Assembly (NCBI RefSeq): GCF_052115485.1
Contig: NZ_JBFRGU010000006.1
Location: 315,341-379,340, forward strand
DNA length: 64,000 nt
Source of the DNA: Microvirga sp052115485
GTDB taxonomy: Bacteria; Pseudomonadota; Alphaproteobacteria; Rhizobiales; Beijerinckiaceae
Direction: 5' to 3'
Position 1 is the first letter of the stretch, and every line of letters begins with the position of its first letter. The notes under the pieces are model-generated. The model saw only the letters and a program-made list of their open reading frames with translations, ran no database searches and was not told the DNA's origin. The translations under genes were made by a program, and so were the position numbers. Shown in pieces: positions 37,771-49,060 of the stretch.

Positions 37771-39933
37771 TCACAAAAAGCTCTGAGGGTCCACATCGAT
37801 GGAGATGCGCGTATTGCCTCGGATCTTGGGGCAGCGGGCGAGCCACTCCCGCAAATAAGCCTGGAGATCGACCTCGCGCTCCGTCTTCACCAGAAGCCGG
37901 TAGCGATAGCGCCCGCGAATGAGGGCGAGCGGCGCTTCGGCTGGGCCGAGCACCACGACGCCGGGGGGCGGCTCGGTCACTTTCGCCATGGCGCGGGCAT
38001 GGGCTTCCGCCGCCTCCCGCTCCGCCGCCGAGACGATGAGCGCCGCGAGCCGCCCGAAAGGCGGCAATCCCGCCATTTCGCGGACGCGGGTCTCTTCCGT
38101 ATAGAAACGCTCCACATCCCCCGAGATGAGCGCGGCGATCACCGGATGGTCAGGTTGCCAGGTCTGGACAAGGGCGCGCCCGGCCTTCTCGCCACGCCCG
38201 GCCCGGCCCGTCACTTGTTGCAGGAGTTGGAAGGTCCGCTCGGCGGCGCGGGGGTCGCCGGAGGTGAGGCCAATATCCGCATCGAGCACCCCGACCAGGG
38301 TCATGAGCGGGAAATTATGGCCTTTAGCGACGAGTTGCGTGCCGATGACGATATCGAATTCGCCCGCAGCAATAGCCGCCAACTCGTTGCGCAGCCGTTC
38401 CGTGCCACCTGGAAAATCGCTCGAGAGCACGATGGTGCGCTTGTCTGGGAAAAGCTCGGCGACTTCCTCGGCGATTCGCTCGACCCCTGGACCGCAGGAG
38501 GTCAGAGAATCGACGCTGCCGCAGGACACGCAGGCATGGGGCGTGCGCTCGATATGGCCGCAATGGTGACACACGAGCGAGCGCCGGAACCGATGCTCCA
38601 CCAGCCACGCCGAGCAATTGGGGCATTCGTAGCGATGGGCGCAGGCACGGCACAGGGTCAGCGGCGCGTACCCGCGTCGGTTGAGAAATAGCAGCACCTG
38701 CTCGCCACGCGCGAGTGTCTGTTCCACGGCCGCATTGAGGGTCGGCGAGAGCCAGCGTCCGCGCGGGATGGTTTCCTTTTTGAGATCCACGGCGCGAATC
38801 TGCGGCAATTGTCGGCCGCCGAAACGTTCGGGCAATCGCACATGGCGATAGCGCCCGCGCTCCACGTTGACCCGGCTCTCGATGGACGGCGTCGCCGAGG
38901 CGAGAATGACCGGCGCGTTCTCGATTCGCCCCCGCACCACGGCCATGTCGCGGGCGTGGTAATGCACCCCGTCATCCTGCTTGTAGGCGGTCTCGTGCTC
39001 CTCATCGACCACGATCAGGCCGAGATTCGCATAAGGCAGGAACAGCGCCGAGCGTGCGCCCGCCACCACTTTCACCTCGCCTGAGGCAATGCCGGTATAG
39101 AGCCGCTCGCGTTTGCGGCCCGTCACGCCCGAATGCCAGGTTGCGGGTTTCACGCCGAAGCGGGCGGCGAAACGGTCGAGGAATTGAGCGGTGAGCGCGA
39201 TTTCCGGCATCAGAATCAAAGCCTGCCGCCCCTGCCGCACGGCTTCCGCCACGGCCTCGAAATAGACCTCGGTCTTGCCCGACCCGGTAACGCCTTCGAG
39301 CAGAGTCACGGGGGCCTGCGCCTCCTTCAGGGTCGCAGTCAGTTCATCCGCCGCCGTGCGCTGGCCGTCAGACAAAGTCGCGCCTTTGACATCGGGATCG
39401 GGCGTCTCGGCCACCGGCTCCGGCGGCAGGGCCACCGTTTCCAGCGTGCCCTCATCGATCAGGCCATCGACCACCCCGACACTGACGGCGGCGGCTTCGG
39501 CCAGTTCCCGCTTGGTCCGCACGAGCCCGTCTTCGGAGGCCTCGATGACGCGCTTGCGCGCAGGCGTCACGCGCTGGGGCGGCGGCCCGACCCGGCGCAC
39601 GCCGACCCGTACGGTTTCAGGATGACTGTCGTCCACCAACTTGAGGCCGAGGCCGAGAACGGAACCTTTCGGAGAGAGCGTGTACCAGGCGATCCAGTCC
39701 AACAGCTTTCGCATGTTGGGCGAGAGACCGGGGACAGCGATCTTGTCCGTCACCTTCTTGAGATTGCCCCCCGCCCCTTCCCGCAAGGCCCAGACGACGC
39801 CGGGCACTTCCCGGTTGCCGAGCGGTACCTGCACCACATCGCCCTCGCTGACCGCGAGTTCGTCCGGCACGGCGTAGCTATAGGCCGTGTCCAGCGCGAG
39901 CGGGATCAGGACATCGGCGATCTGGCGGGTCAT
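37771..39933 (-). CDS. priA: Primosomal protein N', replication restart helicase
   Basis: 3'-to-5' superfamily 2 DNA helicase that reloads the replisome at stalled forks. In 720 residues: N-terminal 3'-OH-binding domain (TRQIADVLIPLALDTAYSYAVP), Walker A GVTGSGKTEVY near 225, DEEHETAYKQ near 320, and the zinc-binding cysteines CRACAHRYECPNC / CHHCGH / CVSCGS at about 440-490. ATG 39933 gives the family start; the in-frame extension upstream overlaps xerC and is not PriA-like. Divergent from xerC. Confidence 0.97.
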   Translation of the reverse strand: MTRQIADVLIPLALDTAYSYAVPDELAVSEGDVVQVPLGNREVPGVVWALREGAGGNLKKVTDKIAVPGLSPNMRKLLDWIAWYTLSPKGSVLGLGLKLVDDSHPETVRVGVRRVGPPPQRVTPARKRVIEASEDGLVRTKRELAEAAAVSVGVVDGLIDEGTLETVALPPEPVAETPDPDVKGATLSDGQRTAADELTATLKEAQAPVTLLEGVTGSGKTEVYFEAVAEAVRQGRQALILMPEIALTAQFLDRFAARFGVKPATWHSGVTGRKRERLYTGIASGEVKVVAGARSALFLPYANLGLIVVDEEHETAYKQDDGVHYHARDMAVVRGRIENAPVILASATPSIESRVNVERGRYRHVRLPERFGGRQLPQIRAVDLKKETIPRGRWLSPTLNAAVEQTLARGEQVLLFLNRRGYAPLTLCRACAHRYECPNCSAWLVEHRFRRSLVCHHCGHIERTPHACVSCGSVDSLTSCGPGVERIAEEVAELFPDKRTIVLSSDFPGGTERLRNELAAIAAGEFDIVIGTQLVAKGHNFPLMTLVGVLDADIGLTSGDPRAAERTFQLLQQVTGRAGRGEKAGRALVQTWQPDHPVIAALISGDVERFYTEETRVREMAGLPPFGRLAALIVSAAEREAAEAHARAMAKVTEPPPGVVVLGPAEAPLALIRGRYRYRLLVKTEREVDLQAYLREWLARCPKIRGNTRISIDVDPQSFL

Positions 39934-39989
39934 TCGGTTCGGGTTAACCTGGGGATGGTAGGGTATCGGTTCCAGTCCGAAGCAAGAAC

Positions 39990-40970
39990 ATGCCAAGTCG
40001 CGATTCGCAAACCGCCCTCGATCTCGTGCTGCCCGGCGCACCCGATACGCGCCAGGAGGCGATGCAATGGCTGGCGTCGCTTGCCAAGGAGCGCCGTCTT
40101 TCGCCCAAGACCGTGGAGGCATACGCGCGCGATTTGCGGCAATTCCTGACCTTTCTCACCGGCCATCTCGGCGAAGCGCCGGGGGTGAAGGCGATCTTAG
40201 GCCTCAAGCCTCTCGACATCCGCTCCTTTCTCGCCGCGCGCCGGTCCGCTGCGGTGCAGAGCCGCTCGCTCATGCGCCAGCTCGCGGCTTTGCGTTCCTT
40301 CGCCCGCCATCTGGAACGGGAGGGCCACGGCACAGCCTCGGCCTTCGCGGCGATTCGCACGCCGAAGGTGCCGAAGAATCTCCCCCGCCCCCTCTCCGCC
40401 TCCTCCGCCGTCGCGGTGACGGAGACCGAAACGCGCGCGGGCGAAAACCGGAAACCCTGGATTCTGGCCCGCGATGCCGCCGTGCTCTCCCTGCTCTACG
40501 GGGCAGGTCTTCGTATTTCGGAGGCCCTCGGCATCCAGCGCCGCGACGCGCCGATCAACGGCATCGATTCGGTGACGGTCACCGGCAAGGGCGGCAAGGT
40601 GCGCTCCGTACCCGTGATCCCCGCGACCCAGAGCGCGGTCGAGGAATATTTGAGTCTGTGTCCCTATGTGATGAAGCCGGAGGAACCGCTTTTCGTCGGC
40701 GCGCGCGGCGGGCCGTTGTCGCCGCGCATCATCCAGCTCGCGGTCGAGGAATTGCGTGGTGCGCTGGGATTGCCCGACAGCGCCACGCCCCATGCCCTGC
40801 GCCATTCCTTCGCAACGCATCTTTTGGCACGCGGCGGCGATTTGCGCGGCATTCAGGAACTGCTCGGACACGCCTCGTTGTCGACGACGCAGCTTTACAC
40901 GAAGGTGGATGCGAGCCGGCTGATGGATGCGTTCGACGCGGCGCATCCGAGGGCGCGCATAAAAGCATAG
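39990..40970 (+). CDS. xerC: Tyrosine recombinase XerC
   Basis: Site-specific recombinase that resolves chromosome dimers at dif with XerD. N-terminal SAM-like core-binding domain (about 24-115), catalytic domain after 155. Catalytic residues: Arg175 (GAGLRISEAL), Lys200, His268 and Arg271 (HALRHSF), His294 (LLGHASLS) and Tyr303 (LYTKVD). The housekeeping setting beside priA, with no attachment repeats, argues for XerC rather than a phage integrase. Confidence 0.94.
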   Translation: MPSRDSQTALDLVLPGAPDTRQEAMQWLASLAKERRLSPKTVEAYARDLRQFLTFLTGHLGEAPGVKAILGLKPLDIRSFLAARRSAAVQSRSLMRQLAALRSFARHLEREGHGTASAFAAIRTPKVPKNLPRPLSASSAVAVTETETRAGENRKPWILARDAAVLSLLYGAGLRISEALGIQRRDAPINGIDSVTVTGKGGKVRSVPVIPATQSAVEEYLSLCPYVMKPEEPLFVGARGGPLSPRIIQLAVEELRGALGLPDSATPHALRHSFATHLLARGGDLRGIQELLGHASLSTTQLYTKVDASRLMDAFDAAHPRARIKA

Positions 40971-40972
40971 CG

Positions 40973-41007
40973 CGCAATCCCTCTCCCGCGAGGGGAGAGG
41001 GATTGCG
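40973..41007. terminator. Inverted repeat between convergent xerC and lpd, likely bidirectional terminator
   Basis: Perfect 15-base arms (40973-40987, 40993-41007) around a five-base loop, three bases after the xerC stop and just before the lpd stop. No U-run follows either way, so it may work with Rho or as an mRNA-end stabiliser. Confidence 0.65.
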
Positions 41008-41010
41008 TCC

Positions 41011-42411
41011 TCACATATGGATCGCGCGCTTTTCCACCGCCATCGCGGCTTCCTTCACCGCTTCGGCCAGTGTGGGGTGTGCGTGGCAGGAGCGGGCGAT
41101 GTCCTCCGACGAACCGCCGAATTCCATGGCGATCACCGCCTCGTGGATCAGCTCGCCCGCGTTCAGGCCGATGATGTGAACGCCGAGCACCTTGTCGGTT
41201 GCCGCATCCGCCAGAATCTTCACGAAACCATCGGTGGCGTGGATCGCCTTGGCGCGGCCGTTGGCCATGAAGGGGAACTTGCCGACATTGTAGGCGATGC
41301 CGGCATCCTTCAACTCTTCCTCGGTCTTGCCGACGGAGGCGACTTCCGGCGCGGTATAGACCACGCTCGGGATCACGCCGTAATTCACGTGGCCCGCCTT
41401 GCCGGCAAGAATTTCAGCCACCGCGACGCCCTCGTCCTCGGCTTTGTGCGCGAGCATCGGGCCCGCGATCACATCGCCGATGGCGTAGATGCCGGTGACG
41501 TTGGTGGAGAAATGCGCGTCTGTCTGAATGCGCCCGCGATTGTCCTTTTGCACGCCGATCTCGTCGAGGCCAAGACCTTGCGTATAAGGCACGCGGCCGA
41601 TGGCGACGAGCACCACATCGGCCTCGATAGTCTCGGCCGCACCGCCGGCTGAGGGCTCGACGGTGAGCGTCACGCCCTTGCCGGTCTTCTCAGCCTTCGT
41701 GACCTTCGAGCCGAGCTTGAACTGGAAGCCTTGCTTGGTGAGCATGCGCTGGAAGTTCTTGGCGACGTCGGCATCCATGCCGGGCAGGATCCGGTCGAGA
41801 TATTCGACGACCGTCACGTCCGAACCGAGACGACGCCACACGGAGCCGAGTTCAAGCCCGATGACGCCTGCGCCGATGACGACGAGACGCTTCGGGACGC
41901 TCGATAGCTCAAGCGCGCCGGTGGAGGAGACGATGATCTTCTCATCGATCTCGACGCCGGGAAGACGCGCCACATCTGAGCCGGTGGCGATGACGATGTT
42001 CTTGGTCTGCAGAACCTGGTTCGTGCCGTCCTCAGCGGTCACTTCCACCTGACCGGCGGCGGCGATGCGGCCCGCACCGAAGAACACATCGACTTTGTTC
42101 TTCTTGAGCAGGAACTCGACGCCCTTGACGTTTCCGTCGACGCCTTCCTGCTTGAACGCTTGCATCTTCTTCAGATCGAGCTTCGGCGCGGAAACCTGAA
42201 TGCCGATCTTGTCGAAATGCGTCGCCGCTTCCTCGAACAGATGCGAAGCGTGCAGCAGCGCCTTGGAGGGAATGCAGCCCACATTGAGGCAGGTGCCCCC
42301 ATGGGTCTTGCGCTTTTCGACGACGGCGACTTTCAACCCGAGCTGCGCAGCGCGAATGGCGCACACATAACCGCCGGGGCCGGTGCCGATGACAATGAGA
42401 TCGTAAGACAT
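41011..42411 (-). CDS. lpd: Dihydrolipoyl dehydrogenase (E3)
   Basis: FAD enzyme that reoxidises dihydrolipoamide with NAD+, here as E3 of the 2-oxoglutarate dehydrogenase complex. 466 residues: FAD loop GTGPGGYVCAIRAAQLG, redox Cys41 and Cys46 in GGTCLNVGCIPSK, NAD loop GAGVIGLELGSVW near 185, and the catalytic His-Glu pair in SCHAHPTLAE near 445. It follows odhB, separated by a palindromic element. Confidence 0.97.
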   Translation of the reverse strand: MSYDLIVIGTGPGGYVCAIRAAQLGLKVAVVEKRKTHGGTCLNVGCIPSKALLHASHLFEEAATHFDKIGIQVSAPKLDLKKMQAFKQEGVDGNVKGVEFLLKKNKVDVFFGAGRIAAAGQVEVTAEDGTNQVLQTKNIVIATGSDVARLPGVEIDEKIIVSSTGALELSSVPKRLVVIGAGVIGLELGSVWRRLGSDVTVVEYLDRILPGMDADVAKNFQRMLTKQGFQFKLGSKVTKAEKTGKGVTLTVEPSAGGAAETIEADVVLVAIGRVPYTQGLGLDEIGVQKDNRGRIQTDAHFSTNVTGIYAIGDVIAGPMLAHKAEDEGVAVAEILAGKAGHVNYGVIPSVVYTAPEVASVGKTEEELKDAGIAYNVGKFPFMANGRAKAIHATDGFVKILADAATDKVLGVHIIGLNAGELIHEAVIAMEFGGSSEDIARSCHAHPTLAEAVKEAAMAVEKRAIHM

Positions 42412-42428
42412 GGGTCTACCCCTTGGAC

Positions 42429-42516
42429 GTCATGGCCGGGCTTGTCCCGGCCATCCACGTCTTGGGATGGCCACCCGGCGAAAAGCGTGGATGCCCGGCA
42501 CGAGGCCGGGCATGAC
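42429..42516. repeat. GTCAT...ATGAC intergenic element, copy 2 (lpd/odhB)
   Basis: Starts GTCATGGCCGGGCTTG and ends CCGGGCATGAC, with internal arms around CCATCCACG / CGTGGATG. It fills most of the 115-base gap between odhB and lpd. Same subtype as the copies at 49061 and 53850. Confidence 0.82.
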
Positions 42517-42526
42517 GGAAGAAATC

Positions 42527-43738
42527 TTACAGGTCGAGAACGAGACGCGCCGGATCTTCCAGCGCTTCCTTGACGCGCACGAGGAAGGTCACGGCTTCCT
42601 TGCCGTCGACGATGCGGTGATCGTAGGAGAGCGCAAGATACATCATCGGGCGGATGACGATCTGGCCGTTGCGCACCACCGGACGATCCTCGATGCGGTG
42701 CATGCCGAGAATGCCCGATTGCGGGGCGTTGAGGATCGGCGTCGACATGAGCGAGCCGTAGATGCCGCCGTTGGTGATGGTGAACGTGCCGCCCTGCATC
42801 TCGTCGATGGAGAGCTTGCCGTCCCGGGCACGCTTGCCGAAATCGGCGATGGTCTTCTCGATACCGGCGACCGAGAGCAGATCAGCATCACGCACGACAG
42901 GCACCACGAGGCCCTTATCCGTGCCGACGGCGACGCCGATGTGGTAGTAGTTCTTGTAGACGAGATCCTGGCCGTCGATCTCGGCATTCACCGCAGGCAC
43001 GTCCTTCAGCGCCTGAATGACGGCCTTCGTGAAGAAGCCCATGAAGCCGAGCTTGGTGCCGTGCTTCTTTTCGAACACGTCCTTGTACTGCGCACGCAAG
43101 GCCATGACCGCACTCATGTCCACGTCGTTGAACGTGGTGAGCATGGCGGCGGTGTTTTGCGCATCCTTCAGGCGGCGCGCGATGGTCTGGCGCAGCTTCG
43201 TCATCTTCACGCGCTCTTCGCGCACGGCGTCGACCTGCGCGGACGGCGCGCGGACCTGAACCGGAGCGCTCGGCGCCGGAGCGGCAGAGCCCGAGGCGAT
43301 GGCGGCGAGCATGTCGCCCTTGGTCACGCGACCATCCTTGCCCGAACCGGCGACATTCGCGGGCGAGACACCGCTCTCGGCGGCGATGCGGCCGACAGCC
43401 GGGCCGGATTCCTTTGCGGAGGCCGGGGCAGCAGCCTGAGCAGGCGCAGCAGCGGGAGCCGCCTTCGGCGCTTCAGCTTTAGGAGCGGGAGCAGCGGCGC
43501 CACCTTCGAGAACCGAGCCGAGCAACGCGCCGGCCGCGACCGTCTCGCCGTCCTTGGCGATGATGTCGCCGAGCGTGCCGCTCGCGGGCGCGTTGACCTC
43601 GAGGGTCACCTTGTCCGTTTCGAGTTCGAGCACGGGCTCGTCGGCCTTCACGGGATCGCCGGGCTTCTTGAACCAGCGGCCAATGGTGGCCTCTGAAACG
43701 GATTCGCCGAGGGTAGGTACGCGGATTTCGGTCGCCAT
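42527..43738 (-). CDS. odhB: 2-oxoglutarate dehydrogenase E2, dihydrolipoyllysine succinyltransferase
   Basis: Core subunit that transfers the succinyl group to CoA. 403 residues: one lipoyl domain with Lys43 in LETDKVTLEV, an Ala/Pro-rich linker (about 80-110), an E3-binding domain (GRIAAESGVSPANVAGSGKDGRVTKGDML), and the acyltransferase domain ending with catalytic HRIVDG near 373. The single lipoyl domain and odhA immediately upstream show it is the 2-oxoglutarate form, not pyruvate E2. Confidence 0.97.
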   Translation of the reverse strand: MATEIRVPTLGESVSEATIGRWFKKPGDPVKADEPVLELETDKVTLEVNAPASGTLGDIIAKDGETVAAGALLGSVLEGGAAAPAPKAEAPKAAPAAAPAQAAAPASAKESGPAVGRIAAESGVSPANVAGSGKDGRVTKGDMLAAIASGSAAPAPSAPVQVRAPSAQVDAVREERVKMTKLRQTIARRLKDAQNTAAMLTTFNDVDMSAVMALRAQYKDVFEKKHGTKLGFMGFFTKAVIQALKDVPAVNAEIDGQDLVYKNYYHIGVAVGTDKGLVVPVVRDADLLSVAGIEKTIADFGKRARDGKLSIDEMQGGTFTITNGGIYGSLMSTPILNAPQSGILGMHRIEDRPVVRNGQIVIRPMMYLALSYDHRIVDGKEAVTFLVRVKEALEDPARLVLDL

Positions 43739-43801
43739 GATCGTCTTGAATGTTCGGGCCGTGGGGCCGGATGAAAAGGAAACTTTGACTTCCGCGGCTA
43801 T

Positions 43802-46762
43802 TTAAGCCGCGAAAGCCTCGTCGAGGAAGGCTTGAAGTTGCATCAGATGCTTGGACATGAGGCCTGTCGCAGTCGCCGCAGAAGCCGGACGGCCCACATA
43901 GCGCGGACGATCCACCTTCGAGCCTGCGGTCTTCAGCACCCATTCGAGATACGGCTCGACGAAGGTCCAGGAGCCCATGTTCTTGGGTTCTTCCTGACAC
44001 CACACCACGTCGGCCTTCTTGAAGCGGGCGAGTTCGGCCGCCAGCGACTTCGCCGGGAACGGATAGAGCTGCTCGACGCGCATCAGATACACATCGTCGA
44101 GACCGCGCTTTTCGCGCTCCTCGTAGAGGTCGTAATAGACCTTGCCCGTACAGATCACGACGCGACGGATCTTGTCGTCCTTCACGAGCTTGATGCCGTC
44201 CGTGCTGCGTTGCGCATCGTCCGCCAGCACGCGGTGGAACGACGTGCCTTCCGAGATCGCCGAGAGGGGCGACACGGCGCGCTTGTGGCGCAACAGCGAC
44301 TTCGGCGTCATCAGGATCAGCGGCTTGCGGAATTCGCGCTTCAGCTGACGGCGCAGGATGTGGAAGTAGTTCGACGGCGTGGTGCAATAGGCAACTTGCA
44401 TATTGTCTTCCGCGCACATCTGCAGCCAGCGCTCCAGTCGGGCGGAGGAGTGCTCCGGTCCCTGACCCTCATAGCCATGCGGCAGAAGACACACGAGGCC
44501 GGACATGCGCAGCCACTTGCGCTCTCCGCTAGAGATGAACTGGTCGAACACCACCTGCGCGCCGTTGGCGAAATCGCCGAACTGCGCTTCCCACAAGGTC
44601 AGCGCGTTAGGCTCGGACAGCGTGTAGCCGTATTCAAACCCGAGCACCGCCTCTTCCGAGAGCATCGAGTTGATGACCTCGTAGCGGCCCTGGCCTTCGT
44701 GGATGTGGTTGAGGGGCGTGTAGCGCTCCTCGTTCTCCTGATCGATCAGAACCGAGTGGCGCGACGAGAAGGTACCGCGCTCCACATCCTGACCGGACAG
44801 GCGAACGCGGTGACCTTCGACCAGAAGCGAACCGAAGGACAAGGCTTCCGCCATCGCCCAATCGAGACCTTCGCCGGTCTCCATCATCTTCTTGCGGTTG
44901 TCGAGGAAGCGCTGGATCGTGCGATGGAGGTGGAAGCCCTCCGGCACGGTGGTGAGCGCCTTCGCGATCTCGTTCAACGTCTCGACGGACACGCCCGTCT
45001 GGCCGCGACGCGGATCGTCGGAATCCTCGCGCACGGCCTTCAGGCCGGCCCAACGACCATCGAGCCAGTCAGCCTTGTTGGGCTTGTAGTTCGAGGCGAT
45101 GTCGAATTCCGCATCGAGCTTCGAGCGCCACGACGCCTTCATCTCCTCGACATCGGCGGCCGTGACAGTGCCTTCATCGAGAAGCTTTTTGGCGTAGACC
45201 TCCAGGATCGAGGGATGCGAGCGGATCTTGCGGTACATGAGCGGCTGGGTGAAAGCCGGCTCGTCGCCTTCGTTGTGACCGAAGCGGCGATAGCAGAACA
45301 TGTCCACCACGACCGGCTTCTGAAACTTCTGGCGATATTCGGTGGCGACCTTGGCCGCGAACACAACCGCTTCCGGATCATCGCCGTTCACGTGGAAGAT
45401 CGGAGCCTCGACCATCTTCGCCACATCCGACGGATAGGGCGAGGAACGCGAGAAGCGCGGATCGGTGGTGAAGCCGATCTGATTGTTGATGATGAAGTGG
45501 ATCGAACCGCCCGTGCGGTGACCGCGCAGGCCAGAAAGACCAAGGCACTCGGCCACGACGCCCTGACCCGCGAACGCGGCATCACCGTGAATCAGGAGCG
45601 GCATCACCGCCGTGCGGTTATCCGGCGCGCAGCCATGCTGGTCCTGCTTCGCGCGAACCTTGCCGAGCACCACCGGATCGACGATTTCGAGGTGCGAGGG
45701 ATTGGCGGTCAGCGAGAGGTGGACGTTGTTGCCGTCGAAGGTGCGATCCGAGGAAGCGCCGAGATGGTACTTCACGTCGCCTGAGCCTTCCACGTCATCG
45801 GGGGCAAACGAGCCGCCCTTGAATTCGTGGAACAGGGCTCGGTGCGGCTTGCCCATCACCTGCGTCAGCACGTTCAAGCGGCCACGGTGGGCCATGCCGA
45901 GCACGATTTCCTGACAGCCGAGATTACCGCCGCGCTTGATGATCTGCTCCAGCGCTGGAATGAGCGACTCGCTGCCATCCAACCCGAAGCGCTTGGTGCC
46001 GGTGTATTTCAGATCGAGGAACTTCTCGAAGCCTTCCGCCTCGACGATCTTGTTGAGGATCGCGCGCTTGCCCTCGCGGGTGAACGTGATTTCCTTGTCC
46101 GGTCCCTCGATGCGCTCCTGAATCCACGCCTTCTCCACCGGATCGGAGATGTGCATGAACTCGACGCCCAGCGTCTGGCAATACGTGCGCTCGAGAATGG
46201 CGACGATCTCGCGGATCGTGCCGAATTCGAGGCCGAGCACGTTGTCGAGGAAGATCTTGCGGTCCCAATCGGCTTCCGTGAAACCGTAATGCGACGGATG
46301 CAGTTCCTCGTCGCTCGGACGCGGATTGATGTCGAGCGGGTCGAGCTTGGCATGAAGATGGCCGCGCACGCGATAGGCGCGGATCAGCATGATGGCGCGC
46401 ACGGAATCGCGGGTTGCCTGAAGGACCTCGGCCTGGCTGATGGGAGCGCCCTTGGTCTCGGCCTTCGCCTTGATCTTGTCGCCGACCGCCTTCTCGACCT
46501 GGGCCCAATTGCCGTCGAGGGCGGAAACGAGTTCGCCATTAACCGGGATCGGCCAGTTCGGCTTTTCCCAGGATGCGCCACGCGCGTTTTCCAGCACGTC
46601 CTGCTTGTTGTCCTTCAGCGCGCCGAAGAAAGCCTGCCACTCGGCATCGACCGAGGCCGGGTTCTCTTCATAGCGGGCATAGAGATCCTCGATATAGGAC
46701 GCGTTCGCCCCATAGAGAAAAGCGGTGTTCAGAAAGGTTTCGTTGGCGTCTTGGCGTGCCAT
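43802..46762 (-). CDS. odhA: 2-oxoglutarate dehydrogenase E1
   Basis: Thiamine diphosphate enzyme that decarboxylates 2-oxoglutarate. 986 residues. The N-terminal segment (NTAFLYGANASYIEDLYARYEENPASVDAEWQAFF) is the E2-contacting peptide; the ThDP/Mg motif GDAAFAGQGVVAECLGLS is near 395, followed by the HFIINNQIGFTT block. ATG 46762 is chosen with AAGGAG upstream; an earlier in-frame start seven codons away lacks one. In the order sucC-sucD-odhA-odhB-lpd on minus. Confidence 0.97.
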   Translation of the reverse strand: MARQDANETFLNTAFLYGANASYIEDLYARYEENPASVDAEWQAFFGALKDNKQDVLENARGASWEKPNWPIPVNGELVSALDGNWAQVEKAVGDKIKAKAETKGAPISQAEVLQATRDSVRAIMLIRAYRVRGHLHAKLDPLDINPRPSDEELHPSHYGFTEADWDRKIFLDNVLGLEFGTIREIVAILERTYCQTLGVEFMHISDPVEKAWIQERIEGPDKEITFTREGKRAILNKIVEAEGFEKFLDLKYTGTKRFGLDGSESLIPALEQIIKRGGNLGCQEIVLGMAHRGRLNVLTQVMGKPHRALFHEFKGGSFAPDDVEGSGDVKYHLGASSDRTFDGNNVHLSLTANPSHLEIVDPVVLGKVRAKQDQHGCAPDNRTAVMPLLIHGDAAFAGQGVVAECLGLSGLRGHRTGGSIHFIINNQIGFTTDPRFSRSSPYPSDVAKMVEAPIFHVNGDDPEAVVFAAKVATEYRQKFQKPVVVDMFCYRRFGHNEGDEPAFTQPLMYRKIRSHPSILEVYAKKLLDEGTVTAADVEEMKASWRSKLDAEFDIASNYKPNKADWLDGRWAGLKAVREDSDDPRRGQTGVSVETLNEIAKALTTVPEGFHLHRTIQRFLDNRKKMMETGEGLDWAMAEALSFGSLLVEGHRVRLSGQDVERGTFSSRHSVLIDQENEERYTPLNHIHEGQGRYEVINSMLSEEAVLGFEYGYTLSEPNALTLWEAQFGDFANGAQVVFDQFISSGERKWLRMSGLVCLLPHGYEGQGPEHSSARLERWLQMCAEDNMQVAYCTTPSNYFHILRRQLKREFRKPLILMTPKSLLRHKRAVSPLSAISEGTSFHRVLADDAQRSTDGIKLVKDDKIRRVVICTGKVYYDLYEEREKRGLDDVYLMRVEQLYPFPAKSLAAELARFKKADVVWCQEEPKNMGSWTFVEPYLEWVLKTAGSKVDRPRYVGRPASAATATGLMSKHLMQLQAFLDEAFAA

Positions 46763-46778
46763 GATGGCTCTCCTTGAT

Positions 46779-46896
46779 GTCATCCCGGGGTCGCATCGCA
46801 GAACCCGGGATCCACATCCACCGCCGCTTCTCGCTGGAGTGCGTTTCGGTGGTTATGGGTTCCGGGCCCTTCGCTTGCGCGAAGTCCCGGAATGAC
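46779..46896. repeat. GTCAT...ATGAC intergenic element, copy 3 (odhA/sucD)
   Basis: Starts GTCATCCCGGG and ends CCCGGAATGAC, with GGGATCCACATCCACC and GGTGGTTATGGGTTCC as internal partly complementary parts. It occupies the 187-base gap between sucD and odhA. Subtype of the cobT/cobS copy. Confidence 0.8.
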
Positions 46897-46949
46897 GGTG
46901 ATCTCGAGTCGGACCGGGGTGCCTTTCGGCCCCCGATCACGTTGTTTCG

Positions 46950-47837
46950 TTAGCGGCCTTTCAGAACCTCAACCAAGGTTTTTCCAAGGCGTGCCGGGGA
47001 TGGCGACACGCGGATGCCCGCCGCCTCCATGGCCGCGATCTTGTCTTCCGCGCCGCCCTTGCCGCCGGAGATGATCGCGCCCGCATGGCCCATGCGGCGT
47101 CCGGGAGGAGCCGTGCGGCCGGCGATGAAGCCGACCATCGGCTTCTTGCGGCCCTTCTTGGCCTCACGCGCGATGAACTCGGCCGCCTCTTCTTCCGCCG
47201 AGCCGCCGATCTCGCCGATCATGACGATCGACTCGGTCTTCGGATCGGAGAGGAACATGTCGAGCATCTCGATGAACTCGGTGCCCTTGACCGGATCGCC
47301 GCCGATGCCGACAGCGGTCGTCTGACCGAGGCCCTCGTTCGTGGTCTGGAACACAGCCTCGTAGGTGAGCGTGCCGGAGCGCGACACGATGCCGACAGAG
47401 CCGGGCTTGAAGATGTTGGCCGGCATGATGCCGATCTTCGATTCGCCCGCCGTCACGATGCCGGGGCAGTTCGGGCCGATGAGGCGCGACTTGGAACCCT
47501 GCAATGAGCGCTTCACGCGCACCATGTCGAGCACCGGGATGCCCTCCGTGATGCAGACGATGAGCGGGATTTCCGCGTCGATGGCTTCGCAGATCGCATC
47601 CGCCGCGCCCGGAGGCGGAACGTAGACGACCGAAGCGTTGGCGCCGGTCTTCTCGCGCGCTTCCATCACCGTGTCGAACACGGGCAGATTGAGATGCGTC
47701 GAGCCGCCTTTGCCTGGCGAGGTACCGCCGACCATCTTGGTGCCGTAGGCGATGGCCTGCTCGGAATGGAAGGTGCCGTTCTTGCCGGTGAAGCCCTGGC
47801 AGATGACCTTGGTGTTCTTGTCGATGAGAATGGACAT
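46950..47837 (-). CDS. sucD: Succinyl-CoA synthetase alpha subunit
   Basis: Makes ATP/GTP from succinyl-CoA together with SucC. 295 residues: CoA-binding Rossmann fold at the N-terminus (KVICQGFTGKNGTFHSEQAI), SRSGTLTYE loop, and the phosphohistidine His251 in RRMGHAGAI. AAGAGG precedes the ATG. Nine bases after sucC, so one transcript. Confidence 0.98.
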   Translation of the reverse strand: MSILIDKNTKVICQGFTGKNGTFHSEQAIAYGTKMVGGTSPGKGGSTHLNLPVFDTVMEAREKTGANASVVYVPPPGAADAICEAIDAEIPLIVCITEGIPVLDMVRVKRSLQGSKSRLIGPNCPGIVTAGESKIGIMPANIFKPGSVGIVSRSGTLTYEAVFQTTNEGLGQTTAVGIGGDPVKGTEFIEMLDMFLSDPKTESIVMIGEIGGSAEEEAAEFIAREAKKGRKKPMVGFIAGRTAPPGRRMGHAGAIISGGKGGAEDKIAAMEAAGIRVSPSPARLGKTLVEVLKGR

Positions 47838-47846
47838 CTGAGCCTC

Positions 47847-49046
<1,200 letters not shown>

Positions 49047-49060
49047 GTGTTTTTCTTTCC

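Noticed and set aside
39990..40970. Tyrosine recombinase as sign of a prophage or integrative element
   Set aside because: It matches XerC in length and setting (beside priA), with no attachment repeats, phage genes or composition change.
43832..45784. Plus-strand open frame of 650 codons opposite odhA
   Set aside because: Antisense shadow, His/Arg/Leu-rich, without start signal or domain.
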